From: a virus
Direction: 5' to 3' (one strand)
Virus record (IMG/VR): IMGVR_UViG_3300013131_000226
Location: 1-25,558 of that record
Length of the DNA: 25,558 nt
Part shown: one piece after another, positions 1 through 7,040 of the stretch
Numbering within the stretch: the stretch's first letter is position 1
Layout of the letters: each line of letters opens with the position of its first letter
Notes under the pieces: generated by a model
What the model was told of the DNA's origin: nothing
The model's database searches: none
The model's input: only the letters and a program-made list of their open reading frames with translations
Position numbers and translations under genes: made by a program

Positions 1-2
1 GG

Positions 3-83
3 CTTAACCAAGCCAACGGATTGCTGGCGGCGCAACAGGCGGCAGCTTCGGCACAATATAACCAACAAGTGCGGATACCATGA
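3..83 (+). CDS. C-terminal end of an unknown gene cut by the left edge
   Basis: Reading from base 3 there is an open frame of 26 codons ending in TGA at 81-83. The peptide is rich in Ala and Gln and ends in QQVRIP. The stop overlaps the polymerase start codon in an ATGA arrangement (80-83). No good Shine-Dalgarno sequence precedes the polymerase ATG, so translation of the polymerase is probably coupled to this gene. The fragment is too short to assign a function. Its composition would fit a helical or coiled-coil C-terminus, but this is only an impression. Confidence 0.55.
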   Translation, partial: LNQANGLLAAQQAAASAQYNQQVRIP

Positions 84-1966
84 AAATAATTACGCTGGAT
101 TTTGAAACATACTACGACAAACAGGACTTTAGTTTATCCAAGCTGGCTACTGAAGCGTATGTGCGAGACCCTCGTTTTGAGGTCATCGGTATCGCAGTAA
201 AAGTGGATGACAAACCGACCAAGTGGTTTACCGGCACGCATGAGGCGACGAAGAAGTGGCTGGAGAAGTTCGAGATGAGTCAACATCTGGTGCTGTCCCA
301 TAACGCGCACTTCGATATGGCGATACTCAACTGGGTGTTTGGTATAACCCCAAAGGGTTATCTGGACACGCTATCCATGGCTAATGCGTTGCACGGGATT
401 AACCGGAGCTGTAGCCTGAAAGCGCTGGCTGAGATGTATGGGCTACCGCCCAAAGGTACCGAGGTAGACGACGCCTCCGGCAAGCGGCGGCTGGACTTCA
501 GCAAGGATGAGATGAACGCGTACGGGTTGTACTGCATACACGACGTCGACCTGTGCCGTGAGTTGTTCGATTTGATGGTGCCGAAGTTTCCGCGCAGCGA
601 GCTGAAGCTGATCGACATCACCATACGGATGTTTGCTGAGCCTAAGCTACTGCTGGATAGGCAGCTGCTGGATACTCATTTATACAGAACCCGGGCGGCG
701 CAAGCGGAGAGTCTGGCTGCACTGGCCAAGATGCTCAAGCTAGAGCGGGATGAAGCAGGGCTCAAGGACATCCTCATGTCCAATAAAAAGTTTGCATCGC
801 TGCTGCGCGCGCTGCACATCGAGCCGCCTATGAAGATCAGCGCTACGACCGGGAAGGATACTTATGCGCTTGCAAAAACTGATGAGGCGTTCGCGGCGTT
901 GTTGGAGCATGACGACCCGCTGGTACAGGCAGCGGTTGCAGCGCGGCTGGGGAACAAAACCACCATCGAAGAAACCCGAACCGAAACTTTTATAGGTGTA
1001 GCCAAACGCGGGGCGTTCCCATTCCCGCTGAAGTATAGCGGTGCGGCTGTGACACACCGCTGGTCAGGGTTTGACTACAACGTGCAGAATCTTGGCCGCA
1101 CCAGCACGCTGCGCAGATGTATACACGCCCCCAAGGGGTATAAGATTATTGCGGCAGACTTGAGTAACATTGAGCTGCGGCTGGGGTTGTGGCTGGCGGG
1201 GCAGGACGACAAGGTGAAGCTGATCGACGATGGGGTAGACTTGTATGTAGACCTCGCCACACACATCTTCCACAAAACATACGGCGAGATTGTAGACCTC
1301 GGAAAGAAAAGCCGCGAACGCACGACTGGGAAGGTAGTGAGCCTTGCGAGTATCTATGGAACCGGAGCCGCCAAGCTGAAGGATACGCTGCGCATCCAAG
1401 GCAAGGTACGCTTTGGCGATATCGAGACCCAGCGCATGACTGACCTGTATCGCAGCAGCTACCAACGTGTTGTCGACGCTTGGAACCAAGGCAAGGAGGT
1501 GCTGGACTATCTGTACGAAACCAAGAACACGCCTACCGCAGCGGCGATGCCGTTCTTGCGCGATGGTCTGCTAACTGTTACTCCGCAAGGCATTGTAAAA
1601 CCTTCCGGGTTGATGCTGACTTATCCTGATTTGCGCTGGATGAAGGATAAGAAGGATGGCAAAATGGGGTATACATACGAGCAAAAGCGCAAAACGCGTG
1701 ATCGCGTCTATGGGTCGAAAGTTTACCAGCGATCGGTGCAGTCCCTAGCGCGGGACATTATAGGCGAGCAGATATTGGCGGTAGCCAAGCGTTACATGGT
1801 CGTGGGGACAGTGCATGACGAAATTATTGTTTTGGTCGAGGAAAACGCCGTTAACGATGCGTCGGATTATATCCTCGAATGTATGCGCACGCCCCCTGCG
1901 TGGGCAGGCGGTTTGCCTCTAGACGCAGAGCTGGGTGTTGGTGACAACTACGGGGACGCCAAATGA
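80..1966 (+). CDS. Family A DNA polymerase with 3'-5' exonuclease
   Basis: Replicative phage DNA polymerase. The N-terminus is a DEDDy proofreading exonuclease: LDFET (residues 6-10, Exo I), SHNAHFD (73-79, Exo II) and YCIHD (151-155, Exo III, with the Tyr and Asp four apart). The polymerase half shows THRWSG and NVQNLGR (325-340), motif A with Asp360 followed by SNIELR, the O-helix from Arg414 and Lys418 to Tyr426-Gly427, and motif C VHDE (578-581). All catalytic residues are therefore present. There is no 5'-3' exonuclease domain, as is usual for phage enzymes; 628 aa fits this. The residue matching E. coli Pol I Phe762 and T7 Tyr526 is Leu422. The start is chosen because the exonuclease motif begins at residue 6. 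It heads the visible replication arm and overlaps both neighbours by four bases. Confidence 0.97.
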   Translation: MKIITLDFETYYDKQDFSLSKLATEAYVRDPRFEVIGIAVKVDDKPTKWFTGTHEATKKWLEKFEMSQHLVLSHNAHFDMAILNWVFGITPKGYLDTLSMANALHGINRSCSLKALAEMYGLPPKGTEVDDASGKRRLDFSKDEMNAYGLYCIHDVDLCRELFDLMVPKFPRSELKLIDITIRMFAEPKLLLDRQLLDTHLYRTRAAQAESLAALAKMLKLERDEAGLKDILMSNKKFASLLRALHIEPPMKISATTGKDTYALAKTDEAFAALLEHDDPLVQAAVAARLGNKTTIEETRTETFIGVAKRGAFPFPLKYSGAAVTHRWSGFDYNVQNLGRTSTLRRCIHAPKGYKIIAADLSNIELRLGLWLAGQDDKVKLIDDGVDLYVDLATHIFHKTYGEIVDLGKKSRERTTGKVVSLASIYGTGAAKLKDTLRIQGKVRFGDIETQRMTDLYRSSYQRVVDAWNQGKEVLDYLYETKNTPTAAAMPFLRDGLLTVTPQGIVKPSGLMLTYPDLRWMKDKKDGKMGYTYEQKRKTRDRVYGSKVYQRSVQSLARDIIGEQILAVAKRYMVVGTVHDEIIVLVEENAVNDASDYILECMRTPPAWAGGLPLDAELGVGDNYGDAK

Positions 1967-2151
1967 GTGATGAGTTCGATCAAGCAAGTGATATGGAGCA
2001 GACAACGCGCGATCGGGCGATTGCGGCAATACGCAGGCAGCCGACCATGCCGGCAGGGTATCCGGGGGATTGTGATTTATGCGGCGAGTATTCGCAGCGG
2101 TTGGTGGATGGCGCATGCGCCCCCTGCCGAGATAAGTACCACTTAGACTAG
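1963..2151 (+). CDS. Small DksA/TraR-like C4 zinc-finger protein
   Basis: A 62-residue protein whose start overlaps the polymerase stop (ATGA). The C-terminal half has a CxxC pair at Cys37/Cys40 (CDLCG) and a second pair at Cys52/Cys55 (CAPC), with RLVDG between them. This spacing and the RL before the second pair resemble the zinc finger of TraR/DksA-type proteins, which bind in the secondary channel of RNA polymerase. The N-terminal helix region is acidic, then basic. A role in modulating host RNA polymerase is possible by analogy, but many small phage zinc-finger proteins share this pattern without that function. Confidence 0.8.
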   Translation: MSDEFDQASDMEQTTRDRAIAAIRRQPTMPAGYPGDCDLCGEYSQRLVDGACAPCRDKYHLD

Positions 2152-2160
2152 GAGATATAG

Positions 2161-2502
2161 ATGAGCGATGTGATTACCGGCGTGACAGGGCAGCAATATA
2201 AATTCATCGTAATCGACGACGAACAAGTGTCGCAGCAAACCGTTATGGAAGAAGCCCAGTCTTTAATTTATGGGGATCGGCAGACTCAGTACGGCGACCC
2301 TCGTGACAACCTCAACGCGATCGCGCAATTCTGGATGATGTATCTGTACCACAAGTACAAGGTAGATATCGAGCTGAACGGCGAAGACGTGTGCTGGATG
2401 ATGGCTCAGTTAAAAATGCTGCGGGAGTTCAACGGAAGTAAGCGCGACTCTTTGGTGGATGCGATTGGATACATAGGACTGATTGAAAGGCTGCGCGCAT
2501 GA
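2161..2502 (+). CDS. DUF6378-like conserved phage protein
   Basis: A 113-residue soluble, mostly helical protein preceded by a strong AGGAGA ribosome site. The stretch from about residue 33 (EEAQSLIYGDRQTQYGD) through WMMAQLKMLRE and DSLVDAIGYIGL resembles a common phage family, DUF6378 as I recall it: an N-terminal GDR..YGDP motif, then Lys/Arg-containing helices and a D.LVD..GY. ending. The biochemical function of that family is unknown to me. It overlaps the next gene (nuclease) by four bases, suggesting co-translation within the replication operon. Confidence 0.85.
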   Translation: MSDVITGVTGQQYKFIVIDDEQVSQQTVMEEAQSLIYGDRQTQYGDPRDNLNAIAQFWMMYLYHKYKVDIELNGEDVCWMMAQLKMLREFNGSKRDSLVDAIGYIGLIERLRA

Positions 2503-3152
2503 CCTTATCGTACTCAGCGCTCAAGCAGTTTAGCACATGCCCTAGGCAGTACCACGCAGTGCGGGTGCTGAAACACTACCCGTTTCAAGAGACCGAAGCG
2601 ACCATGTGGGGTAAGCGCGTGCATAAAGCAGCGGAGCTACGCGTGCGAGACAACACACCGTTCGACTTTGACTTCCCCGGGCAGGATGTTGTGGAGGCGC
2701 TGGCGGTGTTGCCGGGCGATAAGTACTGCGAGCTGGAAATGGCGGTCAACGATAAGCTGGAGATGGTAGCGTTCGACGACCCAAGCGCAGTGCTGCGAGG
2801 CATCGCTGACTTAATCATCGTGAACGGAGAGACTGCGCGGGTATGCGACTATAAGACCGGCAGTGATAAGTATCCCGACGTCGAGCAGCTGGAGTTGATG
2901 GCTCTGATGATGTTTATTAAGTTTCCACAAGTGACACGTAGCCACGGCGCACTGTTGTTCTTGGCTACCGATAAGGTAGTGCAAAAAATCACCAAACGCG
3001 AGGATGCACAAGCCTTGTGGGTTAACTGGATGGCCAAGGTAGGTAGAGTCGAGTCCGCCCACGAGCTTGGCGTGTGGAACCCCAAGACTTCCGGCCTGTG
3101 CAGGAAGTGGTGCCCGGTGACTACTTGCGAGCATAACGGGCTGCGGGACTGA
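2499..3152 (+). CDS. Cas4/RecB-like PD-(D/E)XK exonuclease
   Basis: A nuclease of the RecB/Cas4 type (PDDEXK_1 class). Visible motifs in order: LSYSALKQFSTCPRQY at the N-terminus (Cys14), GKRVHKAAE (His42), GIADLI (Asp104), DYKTG (Asp117, Lys119) and QLELMALM (Gln130). Three more Cys near the end (201, 205, 210) combine with Cys14 as in Fe-S containing Cas4/AddB nucleases, although the spacing (C-x3-C-x4-C) is not the textbook one. At 217 aa it is the usual size for a stand-alone phage Cas4-like nuclease. It probably resects DNA ends during phage recombination or degrades host DNA; the precise polarity cannot be told. It starts inside the DUF6378-like gene (ATGA overlap). Confidence 0.9.
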   Translation: MTLSYSALKQFSTCPRQYHAVRVLKHYPFQETEATMWGKRVHKAAELRVRDNTPFDFDFPGQDVVEALAVLPGDKYCELEMAVNDKLEMVAFDDPSAVLRGIADLIIVNGETARVCDYKTGSDKYPDVEQLELMALMMFIKFPQVTRSHGALLFLATDKVVQKITKREDAQALWVNWMAKVGRVESAHELGVWNPKTSGLCRKWCPVTTCEHNGLRD

Positions 3153-3187
3153 TACAATACGGTACGCAAACTTACGAGGAGCTGACC

Positions 3188-3484
3188 ATGCCGCGCAAAA
3201 AGAATATCCCTGCTGGTGACCCATATTTCCACGACCAGTGGCTGCAACAAAAAGCCCGAGGTGAGGACAAGAAGCAACTGGAGAGGCAGAAAGCGCGGCG
3301 AGCGTACGATAAGGCGGGCATCGACCGCAAAGGTAGAGACATCGATCATGTGAAAGCGTTGGCTAGTGGCGGTAAAACGAGCAAGGGTAATCTACGCTTG
3401 CGTAGCCGCACGGCGAATCGTGCCGATAATGGGCACAAACCCGGCGAGAAAGCTGGGAAAAGAAGGAGTACGATAGCTAACTAG
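3188..3484 (+). CDS. Small HNH-type endonuclease
   Basis: A very basic 98-residue protein. Residues 50-82 carry an HNH-like core: RDIDHVKALASGG (Asp53-His54), then Asn68 in KGNLRLRSR and the Asn-rich NRADNGH. The order D-H ... N ... N agrees with short phage HNH nucleases, in which the first His activates water and the later Asn/His bind the metal. It lies between the Cas4-like nuclease and the SNF2 helicase and has its own ribosome site (GAGGAG). It could be a free-standing homing-type nuclease or act in recombination. The N-terminal 45 residues are Lys/Arg-rich and probably bind DNA. Confidence 0.85.
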   Translation: MPRKKNIPAGDPYFHDQWLQQKARGEDKKQLERQKARRAYDKAGIDRKGRDIDHVKALASGGKTSKGNLRLRSRTANRADNGHKPGEKAGKRRSTIAN

Positions 3485-3492
3485 GAGGCGGT

Positions 3493-5052
3493 ATGGAGAT
3501 AGTCGAAGGCGGTAAAGCCCTTCGGGTAAGAGTAAAAAATCCAGATCGTTTCACAGCTGTCATACCAAAAAGCCACTACGAGGGCGAAGTAGCCCCCGGT
3601 GTACACGAGATACTCGTGCATTGGGGGTATGAGGAAGCGCTGGTGCTCAAGAACTTGGGCATCAAAAGCGTTCCCTCGCCTATACGCTCGCGGTATAGCT
3701 GGCCGGGTATGTACACGCCGATGAAACATCAAAGGGAGACAGCAGAGTTTTTATCGCTACACAAACGGGCGTTCTGTTTTGACGAAATGGGGCTCGGAAA
3801 AACCGCCGCTGCGGCGTGGGCAGCAGACTATCTAATGTCCATTGGGCAGGTTAAACGCGTGCTGGTTATATGTCCGGTGTCTATCATGCAGGCGGCGTGG
3901 CAGCAGGATTTGTTTAAGGTGCTGATGCACCGCACGGTGGGTGTCGCTCACGGAAGTAAGGACAAGCGCGTGGCCGTGTTGGACTCAGGAGCTGAGTTTG
4001 TCATCATTAACTACGACGGCGTCTGTACTGTGGAAAGCGAGTTGACCGATGCGGGGTTCGACCTGATTATCATGGATGAAGCGAACTGCGTGAAAAACGC
4101 ACAAGCACGACGTAGCAAAGCAATCAAGCGGTTGATCGGCCCAGACACGCGCGTATGGTTGATGACAGGCACACCGGCCGCACAAAGCCCTGAAGATGCT
4201 TATGGGTTGGCTAAACTTGTATCCCCTGAGCGGGTGCCCAAGTTTTTCGGCTCGTGGCGTGATATGGTGATGCAGCGGCTGACCCAGTTTAAGTGGGTAC
4301 CCAAGCCCAGTGCACGGGACACCGTGTTTAATGCGCTGCAACCAGCCATACGACACACCAAGGAAGAATGTCTTGATCTGCCTGACGTGGTGTATGTAGA
4401 CCGTAACGTGCCGCTGACTAAGCAGCAGGAGAAGTATTATAAAGTGCTTAAGGAGCAGATGATCGCTCTGGCGGCGGGAGAAGAGATTACGGCAGTCAAC
4501 GCGGCATCCATGCTGAATAAGCTGTTGCAGCTTTCAACCGGTGCGGTGTATTCAGATACTAGAGATGTTGTAGAGTTTGATGTCTCGCCTCGGCTGGAAG
4601 CGTTGGCTGATGTGATCGAGGAAAGCTCACACAAGGTTATTGTGTTTGCACCCTTCCGACACACGATTCAGCTGCTGGAGCGCGACCTGCAAGCGAGGGG
4701 GTATGCCACAGCAAGCATCCATGGCGATGTTAGTGCGGGCAAGCGCACGGAGATATTCTCTTCGTTCCAGTATCAGGAAGACCCACGGGTCATTATTATT
4801 CAGCCGCAAGCAGCCTCGCATGGGGTTACGCTGACGGCGGCCAGCACGGTGGTATGGTTTGGGCCTACGACCAGTCTGGATACTTATTTGCAGGCAAACG
4901 CGCGAGCGCACCGTAAGGGGCAGACCAATAAGGTCACGGTGGTACACCTGCAAGGCAGCGCGGCGGAAGCCAAACTGTATAAAGCCCTGAGCCAGCGCGG
5001 CTCGGCTCATGTGGATTTGATGAAGCTCTATGATGACGTTATTCATGGATGA
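3493..5052 (+). CDS. SNF2-type superfamily 2 helicase/ATPase
   Basis: A DNA-dependent ATPase of helicase superfamily 2, with the small phage SNF2 form (519 aa). Motif I is DEMGLGKT (97-104), preceded by the Q-motif-like MKHQRETAEF (77-86). Motif Ia is ICPVSIMQAAW (126-136), motif II is DEAN (195-198) instead of the usual DEAH or DEGH, and motif III is LMTGTP (223-228). The second RecA lobe (about 375-505) contains VIVFAPF, SIHGD and the motif V/VI region with QANARAHRKGQ. Phage proteins of this type are thought to remodel forks or drive branch migration. The start has a strong AGGAGGCGGT site overlapping the preceding stop. Confidence 0.94.
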   Translation: MEIVEGGKALRVRVKNPDRFTAVIPKSHYEGEVAPGVHEILVHWGYEEALVLKNLGIKSVPSPIRSRYSWPGMYTPMKHQRETAEFLSLHKRAFCFDEMGLGKTAAAAWAADYLMSIGQVKRVLVICPVSIMQAAWQQDLFKVLMHRTVGVAHGSKDKRVAVLDSGAEFVIINYDGVCTVESELTDAGFDLIIMDEANCVKNAQARRSKAIKRLIGPDTRVWLMTGTPAAQSPEDAYGLAKLVSPERVPKFFGSWRDMVMQRLTQFKWVPKPSARDTVFNALQPAIRHTKEECLDLPDVVYVDRNVPLTKQQEKYYKVLKEQMIALAAGEEITAVNAASMLNKLLQLSTGAVYSDTRDVVEFDVSPRLEALADVIEESSHKVIVFAPFRHTIQLLERDLQARGYATASIHGDVSAGKRTEIFSSFQYQEDPRVIIIQPQAASHGVTLTAASTVVWFGPTTSLDTYLQANARAHRKGQTNKVTVVHLQGSAAEAKLYKALSQRGSAHVDLMKLYDDVIHG

Positions 5053-5099
5053 CTTTACAAATTCACTTGACAAACAGCGCAGTAAACTGTAAAGTAAAC
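5052..5099 (+). promoter_or_regulatory. sigma70-like promoter inside an inverted repeat (possible operator)
   Basis: A perfect -35 box TTGACA (5067-5072) is followed by a 17-base spacer and TAAAGT (5090-5095, four of six to TATAAT). An inverted repeat ACTTTACA (5052-5059) / TGTAAAGT (5088-5095) brackets it, and the right arm covers the -10 box. AGTAAAC also occurs twice, at 5081-5087 and 5093-5099, one helical turn apart. It would serve the 132-aa gene and the SSB, whose first ribosome site starts at 5114. A repressor binding the repeat would block the -10; this is inference. Confidence 0.7.
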
Positions 5100-5125
5100 G
5101 CTCAATAACGATAAAGGAGATAACC

Positions 5126-5524
5126 ATGACACAAGAGATTACCGCCGGTAAGCTCGCGGCTACCTACATCAAAATCCGTGATAAACGGGCTGAGTTGCTG
5201 CGTGCCTATGAGGCTGAAGACAACGAGCTGAAGGCTGATTTAGAGTCGCTTGAGGAGCTGATGCTGGACAAGTGCAAGGAAGAAGACGCCGACAGTATCA
5301 AGACCCCATTTGGCACCATTATCCGCTCGGTCAAGCAGCGGTTCTGGCCCGCTGACTGGGAGATTTTTAACCAGTATGTAATTAACCACGAAGCCTTGGG
5401 GCTGCTGGAGAAGCGTGTACACCAGACCAACATGGCGCAGTGGATTGAAGACCATCCGGATGATCCACCACCCGGATTGAATATCGACCGCAGATATTCC
5501 GCCTCGGTACGGAGGGCCAAGTAG
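5126..5524 (+). CDS. Conserved phage protein with N-terminal coiled coil
   Basis: A 132-residue protein that I do not assign to a named family. Residues 10-55 form a charged, heptad-like helical region rich in Glu, Leu and Lys (from KLAATYIKIRDKRAELL to LEELMLDKCKEE). A middle portion, FGTIIRSVKQRFWPADWEIF, is followed by a C-terminal part with LEKRVHQTNMAQWIED and a basic end. It is the first gene after the 5052-5099 promoter and sits 54 bases before the SSB gene, so it is probably expressed together with SSB. Similar genes next to SSB genes occur in phages, which suggests a replication-associated role, not a structural one. Confidence 0.85.
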   Translation: MTQEITAGKLAATYIKIRDKRAELLRAYEAEDNELKADLESLEELMLDKCKEEDADSIKTPFGTIIRSVKQRFWPADWEIFNQYVINHEALGLLEKRVHQTNMAQWIEDHPDDPPPGLNIDRRYSASVRRAK

Positions 5525-5578
5525 CGGTAGTTGTAGTAGCAGTGCAGTGACCATTAACATAACCAAGGAGTAATAACC

Positions 5579-6463
5579 ATGAGTACAGAAGTCGCGTTGT
5601 TTAACGGCAAACTTCCCGCCCACCTGCGTAATCAGGAGATCGACGAAGTAACCAAGGCACTGGCTGGCGGTAGCGGTGCGTCGCATCGCCGGATCAGCAT
5701 TGAAGGCGGGGTGTTCCGCATGATCGTTAACGGTGAGCAGATGGCGGAAAACGAAGACCGTGCCATGAACATCGTTATCGTAGCCGCCGCACCTTCGGTG
5801 AACCGCCAGTATTATGCCGGCACCTACGTGAAGGGTAAATCTACACCCCCGACCTGCTGGTCGCCGGACGGCAAAACACCGAGCCCCGAGGCCGAGCAGC
5901 CGCAGAGTAAATCCTGCGACACTTGCAAACAGAACATTGCCGGCTCCGGCCAAGGCGATTCCCGCGCTTGCCGTTACCAGCAGCGGTTGGCGGTGGTGCT
6001 GGAAGGTGAGATGGACGGCCCGGTGTATCAGTTGGCACTGCCCGCTACCTCGCTGTTTGGTAAGGGCGAAGCAAACGCAACCAAGCTGCCGCTTCAAGCC
6101 TACGCTCGCTATCTGGCACAGAACGGTGTGTCGGTATCCCAAGTGGTGACAGAGATGCGTTTTGACACTAAAGCAGCGACACCCAAGCTGACCTTTAAGG
6201 CCACACGTCCGCTGGACATTGATGAGGTTGCCACAGTGAAGGATCAGGGCTCGACCATGGAGGCCCAGCAAGCCATCAAGCTGACTGTGTCCAAGATGGA
6301 CAAGAAGGCGGCGGAAGCGGAAGAGGAAGCGGAAGAGGAAGAAGTCGAAGAAGTCGAAGAGAATGTAGCAGAGCCGGTTAAGGTAGCACCGAGAAAGCCG
6401 GTAGCATCTCCAGACAAGAAACGATCCGCCGCTGCCGTCGTGGCACAGTGGGAAGACGAGTAA
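5579..6463 (+). CDS. Single-stranded DNA-binding protein with Zn site and acidic tail
   Basis: A 294-residue protein of the phage SSB type that carries a Cys cluster. Cys93 is followed by a WSPDG motif, then CDTC (113-116) and Cys131, a likely zinc site. The preceding region (40-80) is beta-rich with basic and aromatic residues. After about residue 243 the chain becomes a long acidic stretch (Glu-rich to about 265) and then a Pro/Lys linker ending in QWEDE. An acidic C-terminus with an aromatic residue near its end is typical of phage SSBs (T7 gp2.5) and recruits replication proteins. It has an AAGGAG ribosome site and ends 8 bases before a strong intrinsic terminator. The assignment is from motif and context, and the OB-fold itself is inferred. 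Confidence 0.85.
   Translation: MSTEVALFNGKLPAHLRNQEIDEVTKALAGGSGASHRRISIEGGVFRMIVNGEQMAENEDRAMNIVIVAAAPSVNRQYYAGTYVKGKSTPPTCWSPDGKTPSPEAEQPQSKSCDTCKQNIAGSGQGDSRACRYQQRLAVVLEGEMDGPVYQLALPATSLFGKGEANATKLPLQAYARYLAQNGVSVSQVVTEMRFDTKAATPKLTFKATRPLDIDEVATVKDQGSTMEAQQAIKLTVSKMDKKAAEAEEEAEEEEVEEVEENVAEPVKVAPRKPVASPDKKRSAAAVVAQWEDE
6317..6358 (+). repeat. Short tandem repeats coding the acidic SSB tail
   Basis: The 12-base unit GCGGAAGAGGAA occurs twice back to back (6317-6328, 6329-6340), followed at once by the 9-base unit GAAGTCGAA twice (6341-6349, 6350-6358). All units are in frame and code for Ala-Glu-Glu-Glu and Glu-Val-Glu. Expansion or contraction would change only the length of the acidic tail. 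Confidence 0.85.
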
Positions 6464-6471
6464 AACCTACG

Positions 6472-6495
6472 GGGCGGGGCAACCCGCCCTTTTTT
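6472..6495 (+). terminator. Intrinsic terminator after the SSB gene
   Basis: A perfect 7-bp GC stem, GGGCGGG (6472-6478) and CCCGCCC (6483-6489), closes a GCAA tetraloop of the stable GNRA class. It is followed by six T (6490-6495). The stem begins 9 bases after the SSB stop codon. The ribosome site GGAGG of the next gene starts directly after the T-run. Confidence 0.92.
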
Positions 6496-6505
6496 GGAGG
6501 CCGCA

Positions 6506-6814
6506 ATGGCGTATTCACAAAGACTATACACCGCCGTCTCACAAGCGGATATGAAAATGCTGGGGGTGCGGCTCGGTGCGGTTTGTATCGACGCCAAGAT
6601 ACCCGTGCAGGTCATCGCTCGTTGGATGGGTATATCTCGGCAAGGGGTGTATCTATGGTTCACTGGAGCCACCGATGTGGCCGACAGGCACCGAGAGAAG
6701 GTTGAGAGCCTTATTGATGTGCTGCTGGACGCACTGGAAGAAAACGCACTGCCCGTGCCTAAACTGGCAAGGGCGCTAGAGATTGTAGAAGAATATCAAG
6801 CAAGGGGGAGATAA
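6506..6814 (+). CDS. HTH DNA-binding protein
   Basis: A 102-residue protein when started at ATG 6506, which has GGAGG six bases upstream; the earlier TTG (6494) would lie inside the terminator T-run and the ribosome site. The middle contains a helix-turn-helix-like stretch, VQVIARWMGISRQGVYLWF, with the Ser-Arg-Gln recognition-helix start and a Trp as in Cro/phage-regulator folds. The rest is helical and charged (REKVESLIDVLLDALEEN). It is the first gene after the terminator, upstream of the primase-helicase, so it could be a phage regulator, or a replication accessory protein. Its target sites are unknown. Confidence 0.85.
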   Translation: MAYSQRLYTAVSQADMKMLGVRLGAVCIDAKIPVQVIARWMGISRQGVYLWFTGATDVADRHREKVESLIDVLLDALEENALPVPKLARALEIVEEYQARGR

Positions 6815-6815
6815 C

Positions 6816-6998
6816 ATGCGAGTTCACACAACAAAGTATTCACATTACACCAACGCAGAGCTGGTGTTGTTAGCGCGGCAAGTAGAGCATACGCTGCCTG
6901 TAATTGCGCAGGAGATGATGTACCGATTGGAGGAAGTTGAGCAGAGTCCTCAGGAATTGACCCCTGAGTTCCTTGACCGACAGATGCGGCTGGCTTAA
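6816..6998 (+). CDS. Small unknown phage protein
   Basis: A 60-residue acidic protein with a good ribosome site (AGGGGGAGATAAC before the ATG) and only one base between it and the preceding stop. The sequence is helical, with YTNAELVLLARQVEH and LPVIAQEMMYRLEEVE as two amphipathic helices. No family is recognised. Strong translation signals and position in the replication operon support that it is real. Confidence 0.75.
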   Translation: MRVHTTKYSHYTNAELVLLARQVEHTLPVIAQEMMYRLEEVEQSPQELTPEFLDRQMRLA

Positions 6999-7040
6999 AG
7001 TAGTAAGCCGCCCCCAAGCAACCAATCGCGAGTAAATCCA

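Noticed and set aside
3150-3187. TACAAT as a -10 box before the HNH gene
   Set aside because: No -35 box at 16-18 bases upstream; the gene is explained by its operon position.
5240-6271. 343-aa open frame on the - strand over the 132-aa and SSB genes
   Set aside because: It covers two well-supported + strand genes with their own ribosome sites; its composition is that of an antisense shadow of GC-rich coding DNA.
6494-6505. TTG start for the HTH gene
   Set aside because: It lies within the terminator T-run and the ribosome site; ATG 6506 has GGAGG at a proper distance.
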